Below, one piece after another: positions 25,116-30,958 of a DNA stretch of 64,000 nt; the first letter of the stretch is position 1; each line of letters starts with the position of its first letter. The stretch covers positions 1,098,129 through 1,162,128 of the forward strand of contig NZ_VMRJ01000001.1 of NCBI RefSeq assembly GCF_007713685.1. Direction: 5' to 3'. The translations under genes and the position numbers were made by a program. The DNA comes from Hymenobacter setariae (GTDB lineage Bacteria; Bacteroidota; Bacteroidia; Cytophagales; Hymenobacteraceae). The notes beneath the pieces were generated by a model. The model was not told the origin of the DNA and searched no databases. It saw only the letters and a list, made by a program, of their open reading frames with translations.

Positions 25116-25210
25116 CCATTCAGGGTAGAGACGCAATACCTTGCGTCTTGCGCTAGAGTACGTTGCTGAACAACGCAAGACGCAAGGTATTGCGTCTCTA
25201 CCCTGAATGG
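25116..25210. repeat. Long intergenic inverted repeat, family D, between permease and eutB
   Basis: Perfect 37-bp arms (25116-25152 and 25174-25210; ends CCATTCAGGGTAGAGACGC) enclose a 21-bp loop. It fills most of the gap between the permease stop and the eutB start. No other copy is seen in this window. Such an arm length should form a very stable RNA hairpin or DNA cruciform. Confidence 0.93.
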
Positions 25211-25227
25211 CGATGCCCGGCGGGGAC

Positions 25228-26523
25228 CTACGCCTTACCACGCCCCAGCAGCCGATACAGCATCATAGACACCAACAGCCCCGCTAGGAAGATACCACTA
25301 AGCAGTAAATTACTATAAACCAAGGCCCCTAGGCTCACCAATGCCAGTACCAGCGCCACTAGCGGCACCAACGGGTAACCCGGCACGGCAAAGGGCCGCG
25401 CCAGCGCCGGCTCGCGGCGGCGCAGGACAAACAGGCTCACCAAGCTCACGATGTACATTACCAGCGCGCCCAGCACCGAGAGGATAATGACTTGCGCGGT
25501 GGTGCCCGTGAGTAGTGCCAGCAGCCCTACCCCACCGCCCGCCACCAGCGCCCAGTGCGGGGCGCCCCGGCCATTGAGCCGCGCCAAAAAACCCGGCAGA
25601 TAGCCGCCGCGCGCCAGCGCGAACACCTGCCGCGAGTAGCCAATGATAGTGCCGTGAAACGACGCCACCAGCCCAAACAACCCGATGCTGGCGAAGAACT
25701 TGGTGAGTGGGCTGTCTTTGCCCAGCACCAGTGCCAGGGCCTCGGGCAGGGGGTAGTCGAGGTGACTGAGGCGGCGCCAATCGGTAGCGCCCCCCGTGAG
25801 CACCATCACGCCCAGGGCCAGCAGCACCAGCGTGCTCAGGCCGTAGCCGTAGCCCAGGGGCAGCGTGCGGCGGGGGTCTTTCACTTCCTCGGCTACCATC
25901 GCCACGCCCTCGATGGCCAGGTAAAACCAGATGGCAAACGGCAGCGCCGCCAGCACGCCTGTCAGTTGCAGCGGCACTGGGTGCGCCAGAAAATTGGCCA
26001 TCCGAAAGTGGGGCGCCAGCACCCCCATGAAGACCAGCAGCTCGGCCACCGCCAGCACCGTGACCACCAGCGAGAACCGAGCCGACTCTTTGATGCCGAG
26101 CAAATTGATAATCGTGAACACCACGTAGCAGCCCACCGCCGTGCCCAGCACCGGCACCCTAGGGTGCAAAAAGTGCCCGTAGCTACCCAGCGCCAGCGCA
26201 ATAGCTGGCGGCGCTAGCAGAAACTCGACTAAGGTGGCGTAGCCAGCCACCAGCCCACCTAGGGGCCCCAGCGCCCGGTGCGCGTAGGCAAACGGCCCTC
26301 CCGCCTGCGGGATGGCCGTGGTAAGTTCCGTGAAGCTAAGAATGAAGGTGATGTAGAGCACCGTCACGACCAGCGTGGCCACCAGCAGTCCTACCGGGCC
26401 AGCTTCTGCCCAGCCCAGGTTCCAGCCAAAGTATTCGCCCGAAATAACCAGGCCTACCGCGATGGCCCACAAACCCAGTGGCGTCAGCGTTTTCTGGAGG
26501 CTGGGGACGACGGACTGAGACAT
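25228..26523 (-). CDS. APC-superfamily amino acid/ethanolamine permease
   Basis: 431 residues with about twelve membrane segments. The first segment (ISGEYFGWNLGWAEAGPVG) is the version seen in ethanolamine permeases, and LTTAIPQAGGPFAYAHRALG is the APC signature. The conserved EGVAMVAEEVKDPRRTLP loop is present. It imports ethanolamine, most likely with protons, for the EutBC lyase encoded next on the same strand. Together the three genes make a complete uptake-and-cleavage unit; the acetaldehyde dehydrogenase is not in the window. Substrate is inferred from context and the first-helix motif. Confidence 0.9.
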   Translation of the reverse strand: MSQSVVPSLQKTLTPLGLWAIAVGLVISGEYFGWNLGWAEAGPVGLLVATLVVTVLYITFILSFTELTTAIPQAGGPFAYAHRALGPLGGLVAGYATLVEFLLAPPAIALALGSYGHFLHPRVPVLGTAVGCYVVFTIINLLGIKESARFSLVVTVLAVAELLVFMGVLAPHFRMANFLAHPVPLQLTGVLAALPFAIWFYLAIEGVAMVAEEVKDPRRTLPLGYGYGLSTLVLLALGVMVLTGGATDWRRLSHLDYPLPEALALVLGKDSPLTKFFASIGLFGLVASFHGTIIGYSRQVFALARGGYLPGFLARLNGRGAPHWALVAGGGVGLLALLTGTTAQVIILSVLGALVMYIVSLVSLFVLRRREPALARPFAVPGYPLVPLVALVLALVSLGALVYSNLLLSGIFLAGLLVSMMLYRLLGRGKA

Positions 26524-26670
26524 AGGCTAGTGCTAGGTGACGAAGCGCTAAGGTCAGCCGTATTAAGCTAATAATCACTATGAGTAGCCGATTCCGGCGC
26601 CTTTTCGTCGCACAGGGCGCAGCGGCTAGCGCACGGGGGCGCGGAGGCTGCGTGGCTGGCTACTCACACC

Positions 26671-26717
26671 AACGCCTACCCTACTGCCCCGTTTAAGAAG
26701 CAGAAGAGTAGGCGTTT
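26671..26717. terminator. Possible terminator after kduI
   Basis: AACGCCTAC (26671-26679) pairs with GTAGGCGTT (26708-26716), with a 28-base loop that has weak internal pairing. It lies 25 bp beyond the kduI stop on the minus strand. The loop is long and the T-run weak, so this is tentative. Confidence 0.4.
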
Positions 26718-26741
26718 GAATAATATTACGCAGTGGGTTTA

Positions 26742-27572
26742 CTACCGCAGGTCGGCTAGGGCCACCGCGTCCATGTCGGTGTACTCCAGGTTTTCGCCGG
26801 CCATGCCCCAAATGAAGGCGTAGGCGGCCGAGCCGCAGCCGGTGTGAATAGACCACGGCGGCGACAAGATGGCCTGCTCATTGCTGACCCACAGCGGACG
26901 GGTTTCCTGCGGCTCGCCCAGCAAGTGCAGTACGCGCTGGCCGTCGTTCATGTTGAAATACAGGTAAGCCTCCATGCGGCGGTCGTGCACGTGCGAGGGC
27001 ATGGTGTTCCACACCGAGCCGGTCTTGAGTTGGGTGAGGCCCATCACGAGCTGGCAGCTCGCGATGCCTTCGTTGTAGATATACTTGTAGATGGTGCGCT
27101 CGTTGGCGGTTTCTTGGGCGCCCATTTGCACGGGCGTAGCCTCGGTCTGGGTGCGGCGGGTGGTGGGGTACTCTTTGTGCGCGGGCGCCGAAAGCAGGTA
27201 AAACTTGGCTGGCTCGGCGGCATTCACGCTCTTAAACTCTACTTGCTGGCTGCCTTTGCCCACGTACAGGCAATCTTGGTTGCCTAGGTCGTAGGTGGTA
27301 CCATCGACCACGATTTGGCCCGCGCCACCCACGTTGAGGGCGCCCAGCTCGCGGCGCTCTAGGAAGTAGTTGGCCTTGAGGTTGCCGGGATTCGGCAGCG
27401 GCAGGCCGGCCTCAGTGGGCATGGCGCCACCCACTATCATGCGGTCGTAGTGGGTGTAGGTCAGCTCGATGGCGCCGGGCGTGAAGATGTTTTCAATCAG
27501 GAAGTGCTCGCGCAAACCGGCCGTGTTCAGGCCGGCCGTTTCGCGGGCACTAATGGCAAAGCGTTGTGTCAT
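26742..27572 (-). CDS. kduI: 5-dehydro-4-deoxy-D-glucuronate isomerase
   Basis: About 276 residues, the normal KduI length. Family landmarks include LREHFLIENIFTPGAIELTY, YTHYDRMIVGGAMP, GNQDCLYVGKGSQQVEF, and the metal-binding cupin part TMPSHVHDRRMEAYLYF and SPPWSIHTGCGSAAYAFIWG, where the histidines and glutamate bind zinc. It converts 4-deoxy-L-threo-5-hexosulose uronate, the product of unsaturated uronate from pectin or other uronic polysaccharides, to 3-deoxy-D-glycero-2,5-hexodiulosonate, the substrate of KduD encoded upstream on the same strand. The ATG at 27572 is preferred over an upstream in-frame codon at 27587. Confidence 0.97.
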   Translation of the reverse strand: MTQRFAISARETAGLNTAGLREHFLIENIFTPGAIELTYTHYDRMIVGGAMPTEAGLPLPNPGNLKANYFLERRELGALNVGGAGQIVVDGTTYDLGNQDCLYVGKGSQQVEFKSVNAAEPAKFYLLSAPAHKEYPTTRRTQTEATPVQMGAQETANERTIYKYIYNEGIASCQLVMGLTQLKTGSVWNTMPSHVHDRRMEAYLYFNMNDGQRVLHLLGEPQETRPLWVSNEQAILSPPWSIHTGCGSAAYAFIWGMAGENLEYTDMDAVALADLR

Positions 27573-27715
27573 AAATCGCAGATTCAAACGGAGTAAACGG
27601 ATTTCGCAGGTACGCTTGGCTGTGCCAAGCTGATTGCTTTTGATGTCGGTTATTGCTTTCTAGGTGACGATGTTGCGTGCTCGCCACGCATGGTGGCGCG
27701 TGCAACTGCCTGAAC

Positions 27716-28486
27716 TTACCTGCCCATCCAGCCGCCGTCTACGGTGAGGATGGTACCGTGCACGTAGGCGCCGGCTTCGGAAGCGAGAAATACGACCGGA
27801 CCTTTGAAGTCAGCGGCTTCGCCCCAGCGGCCGGCCGGAATGCGACCTAGAATGCTGGCCGAGCGGTCGGGGTCGTTGCGCAGGGCCTCAGTGTTGTCGG
27901 TGGCGATGTAGCCCGGCGCGATGCCGTTCACGTTCACGCCTTTGCCGGCCCACTCGTTGGCCAGCGCTTTCACTACCGAGCCAATGGCACCTTTGCTAGC
28001 AGCGTAGCCCGGCACGTTGATACCACCTTGGAAGGTGAGTAGCGAGGCCGTAAAAATGATTTTACCCGAGCCCTGCTTCATCATGCGGCCGCCGATGGCG
28101 CGGGCCAGGCGGAAGGGCGAGTCGAGGTTGATGGCCAGCACGTCGTCCCAGTCTTGGTCGGAGTGCTCGGCGGCGGGCGCGCGACGGATGGTACCGGCGT
28201 TATTCACCAGAATATCAATCTGCTCGAAGTCGGCCAGCACCTGGGTGGTGAAGGCATCGGCGCTGGCGCGCTGGCTGAAATCGGCCTGGTAGGCGAAGAA
28301 CTGCCGACCTAGGGCCCGCACTTGCTTGCCGGTCTCGCCACCGTCGGCAGCCATCGTGGCTGATACGCCAATGATGTCGGCGCCGGCCTCAGCGAGACCT
28401 AAGGCCATGCCCTGGCCGATGCCGCGGTTGCTGCCCGTGACTAAGGCGATTTTGCCGTCGAGGCGAAAGAGAGAATCTACACTCAT
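27716..28486 (-). CDS. kduD: 2-dehydro-3-deoxy-D-gluconate 5-dehydrogenase (SDR)
   Basis: 256 residues, classical SDR with cofactor loop TGSNRGIG, NNAG motif (ILVNNAGTIRRAP) and catalytic YAASK. The opening LFRLDGKIALVTG and the segment RAPAAEHSDQDWDDVLAINL are strongly KduD-like. It reduces the KduI product with NADH to 2-keto-3-deoxygluconate. It precedes kduI by 143 bp on the same strand and both are probably one transcript. Its promoter region (28501-28522) has a TACTTTTG element followed by a LacI-type palindrome, linking it by inference to the LacI regulator at 11820. Confidence 0.95.
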   Translation of the reverse strand: MSVDSLFRLDGKIALVTGSNRGIGQGMALGLAEAGADIIGVSATMAADGGETGKQVRALGRQFFAYQADFSQRASADAFTTQVLADFEQIDILVNNAGTIRRAPAAEHSDQDWDDVLAINLDSPFRLARAIGGRMMKQGSGKIIFTASLLTFQGGINVPGYAASKGAIGSVVKALANEWAGKGVNVNGIAPGYIATDNTEALRNDPDRSASILGRIPAGRWGEAADFKGPVVFLASEAGAYVHGTILTVDGGWMGR

Positions 28487-28500
28487 AAGGTGGCGGGAAG

Positions 28501-28522
28501 TAAATCGATTGTGCCAAAAGTA
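28501..28522 (-). promoter_or_regulatory. kduD promoter with overlapping LacI-type operator
   Basis: On the minus strand a -7-like element TACTTTTG (28522-28515) is followed at once by GCACAATCGATT (palindromic core AATCGATT at 28503-28510), 14 bp from the kduD ATG. A repressor bound here would cover the transcription start. No clear -33 element is visible because the terminator hairpin occupies that place. Confidence 0.5.
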
Positions 28523-28554
28523 AGAACGCCGCCCGCAGTACGGGCGGCGTTCTT
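28522..28554. terminator. Terminator downstream of acs
   Basis: Perfect 14-bp arms, AAGAACGCCGCCCG and complement, enclose CAGTA, with a T-rich tail on the plus side and a broken one on the minus side. It lies just past the acs stop and directly upstream of the kduD promoter, insulating the two units. Confidence 0.8.
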
Positions 28555-28570
28555 TTATTTAAATCCGGGC

Positions 28571-30481
28571 TTATTTCTTGCCCGCCACAATCTCCTCTAC
28601 TACCAGCGGGTCGAGCAGCGTGGTGGTGTCGCCTAGGTTCGAGGTTTCGCCCTCGGCCACCTTGCGCAGGATGCGGCGCATGATTTTGCCCGAGCGGGTT
28701 TTGGGCAAGCCACTCACCAGCTGAATCTTATCGGGCTTAGCGATGCGGCCGATGTGGGCCACCACCGCCTCGATGATGCTACCCTCCACGCGCTGACGGT
28801 CGAGGTCATTGTCGGGCAGGCCGTTGCGGCAAATGACGTAGGCGTAGATGCCCTGGCCCTTCACGTCGTGGGGGTAGCCCACCACGGCGCTTTCCACCAC
28901 ATCGGGGCTTTCGTTGATGGCGCTCTCAATTTCGGCGGTGCCGAAGCGGTGGCCACTGACGTTTATCACGTCATCGACGCGGCCAATGATGCGGTACAGG
29001 CCCTGCTCGTCGCGGCGGGCGCCGTCGCCGGTGAAGTAGTAGCCGGGATAGGGCTGAAAGTACACCTGGCGGGCGCGCTCGTGGTCGCCCCAAGTGGTGC
29101 GAATAACGCCCGGCCAGCTGGCCTTAATGGCCAGGTAGCCTTCCTGGTCATTGCCTTCCAACTCGGTGCCTTCCTGGCTCAGCAGCACGGGCTGCACGCC
29201 GGGCAGCGGCAGGCCGGCGCGGGCGGGCACGCTGGGCGTGATGCCGGCCAGGGCCGAAATCATAATGCCGCCGGTTTCCGTCTGCCACCAGGTATCCACG
29301 ATGGGGCAGCGGCCCTTGCCCACGTGCTGGTGGTACCAGTGCCACGCTTCCTCGTTAATGGGCTCGCCCACCGACCCTAGGACGCGCAAGCTGCTGAGCG
29401 AATAGGCCAGCACATGGTCGAGGGGCGCAGCCATGAGCGAGCGGATGGCCGTGGGCGCGGTGTAAAAAATCGAGACGTGGTGCTTGTCAATGACCTCCCA
29501 AAAGCGGCCCGGCGACGGGTACGTAGGCACCCCCTCAAACAGCAGCGAGGTGCTGCCGCTCAATAGCGGGCCGTAGAGCAAATAGGTGTGGCCCGTGACC
29601 CAACCGATGTCGGCGGTGCACCAGTAAATGTCGTTTTCCTCAACCTGAAATACGTTTTGGAACGTGTACTGGGCCCACACCATGTAGCCGGCCTGGGTGT
29701 GCACCACGCCCTTGGGCTTGCCGGTGCTTCCGCTAGTGTAGAGGATAAACAGCGGGTCCTCGGCCGCCATTTCCACGGCTGGGCAGGCTTTGGCCACGTT
29801 CCGCACTTCGTCGTGAAACCAGATGTCGCGGTCTTCTTTCATTTGCACGGGCCAGCCGGTGTGCTCCACCACCAGCACGCCGCGCACGCTGGGGCAGGTG
29901 AGTAGCGCATCATCGACCACGCTCTTCACGGGGATTTGCTTGGCGCCGCGGTTCAGGCCGTCGGCCGTGACCACGAAGGAGGCTTCAGCGTCGTTCACAC
30001 GGTCGGCGATGGCCGAAGCCGAGAAGCCCGCGAACACTACTGAGTGCACCGCCCCGATGCGGGCGCAGGCCAACGTGGTCACAGCCAGCTCGGGTATCAT
30101 GGGCATGTAGATAACCACGCGGTCGCCCTTCTTAACGCCGTTGTTGAGCAGCACGTTAGCCATTTGGCATACCTGCTCGTGCAATTCGCGGTAGGTCAGG
30201 CGGGTGTGGCGGTCTTTGGGGTCGTTGGGCTCGAAGATGATGGCCAGCTTGTTGGCGCGGGTGGCGAGATGGCGGTCGAGGCAGTTTTCGGTGATGTTGA
30301 GCGTGGCGCCCTCAAACCAAGTGCTGGTGCCCGCGGGCGAAAACTCGCCGCCACGCACCGTGTCCCACTTTTTGCGCCAGGTAAATTCTTCGGCCACGTT
30401 GCCCCAGTACATATCGGGGTGCTCGGCGGCCTGCTGGTAGGCGGCGTGGTATTCTTCGAGGGTGCGAATGCGAGAAGCCAT
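28571..30481 (-). CDS. acs: Acetyl-CoA synthetase
   Basis: 636 residues. Adenylate-forming motifs are all present: ILYTSGSTGKPKGVVHTQAG (P-loop), DTWWQTETGG, YYFTGDGARRDEQGLYRIIG and GRVDDVINVSGHRFGTAEIE. The regulatory acetylation site is expected at Lys599 in TRSGKIMRR. It converts acetate, ATP and CoA to acetyl-CoA in the cytoplasm. It lies 82 bp downstream of the response regulator gene on the same strand, after a transporter-kinase fusion of the CbrA/CrbS type, so local control by acetate sensing is plausible. The product could also absorb acetate formed from ethanolamine-derived acetaldehyde. Confidence 0.98.
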   Translation of the reverse strand: MASRIRTLEEYHAAYQQAAEHPDMYWGNVAEEFTWRKKWDTVRGGEFSPAGTSTWFEGATLNITENCLDRHLATRANKLAIIFEPNDPKDRHTRLTYRELHEQVCQMANVLLNNGVKKGDRVVIYMPMIPELAVTTLACARIGAVHSVVFAGFSASAIADRVNDAEASFVVTADGLNRGAKQIPVKSVVDDALLTCPSVRGVLVVEHTGWPVQMKEDRDIWFHDEVRNVAKACPAVEMAAEDPLFILYTSGSTGKPKGVVHTQAGYMVWAQYTFQNVFQVEENDIYWCTADIGWVTGHTYLLYGPLLSGSTSLLFEGVPTYPSPGRFWEVIDKHHVSIFYTAPTAIRSLMAAPLDHVLAYSLSSLRVLGSVGEPINEEAWHWYHQHVGKGRCPIVDTWWQTETGGIMISALAGITPSVPARAGLPLPGVQPVLLSQEGTELEGNDQEGYLAIKASWPGVIRTTWGDHERARQVYFQPYPGYYFTGDGARRDEQGLYRIIGRVDDVINVSGHRFGTAEIESAINESPDVVESAVVGYPHDVKGQGIYAYVICRNGLPDNDLDRQRVEGSIIEAVVAHIGRIAKPDKIQLVSGLPKTRSGKIMRRILRKVAEGETSNLGDTTTLLDPLVVEEIVAGKK

Positions 30482-30563
30482 TTTTAAGAGTTGGTTGGGA
30501 ATTTAAGAATATGATGTTAGAAGTAATAGCCGCCTAGGTGGCGTTTGTCATGCAGCGCGCAAG

Positions 30564-30956
30564 CTAGGCAACGTGTGGACTCGCAGAGTCTGCGGTACTG
30601 AGCAGCTCGCGGACTTTTTCCATGAGCTGGCGGGTGCTGAAAGGCTTGGGAATATACAGGTCGGCGCCGGCCGCATAGCCCAACTGTACGTCGGCAGGTT
30701 GGCTTTTGGCCGAGAGGAAAATGACCTTGGTGGCGGCGCGGGCGGCATTATCCCGAATGGCGCGGCACACTTGGTAGCCATCCACATCGGGCATCATCAC
30801 GTCGAGCAGCACTAGGTCGTAGGGCGTCTGGTCGATGGCGGCGAGGGCCTCGGTGCCATTGCGCGCAATGCCGACCTGGTAGCCATTTTTGCGCATCAGA
30901 AATTCGAGCGACATCACTATATTCGGCTCATCGTCAACGATTAATATTGCAGGCAT
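30564..30956 (-). CDS. Receiver-only response regulator
   Basis: 130 residues: a single CheY-like receiver and nothing more. The acidic pocket is VDDEP (Asp8, Asp9), the phosphorylation site Asp52 in LVLLDVMMPDVDGY, the threonine/serine position is in VIFLSAKS and the conserved lysine in YIPKPFS. There is no DNA-binding domain. The kinase gene ends at 30959, two bases from this start, so translation is likely coupled. The last codons fall in sequence resembling half of a family C repeat (about 30571-30612), which may have supplied the C-terminus. Because it cannot bind DNA, output must be by protein contact or a relay. Confidence 0.92.
   Translation of the reverse strand: MPAILIVDDEPNIVMSLEFLMRKNGYQVGIARNGTEALAAIDQTPYDLVLLDVMMPDVDGYQVCRAIRDNAARAATKVIFLSAKSQPADVQLGYAAGADLYIPKPFSTRQLMEKVRELLSTADSASPHVA
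30571..30612. repeat. Partial family C repeat at the 3' end of the response regulator gene
   Basis: GTGGACTCGCAGAGTCTGCGG and AGCAGCTCGCGGACTT segments resemble the left and right inner parts of the repeat at 22684-22764 (GTGGACTCTGCGAGTCCGCG and CTCGCGGAC). It overlaps the codons for the last 15 or so residues of the regulator. Similarity was judged by eye. Confidence 0.45.
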
Positions 30957-30958
30957 AG

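Noticed and set aside
25555..26217. Open frame on the plus strand opposite the APC permease
   Set aside because: Rich in Gln, His and Arg, no motif, entirely within a clear transporter gene.
22774..26523. Ethanolamine microcompartment operon
   Set aside because: Only the lyase subunits and a permease are present; shell proteins, EutE, EutD, EutA and EutJ are absent.
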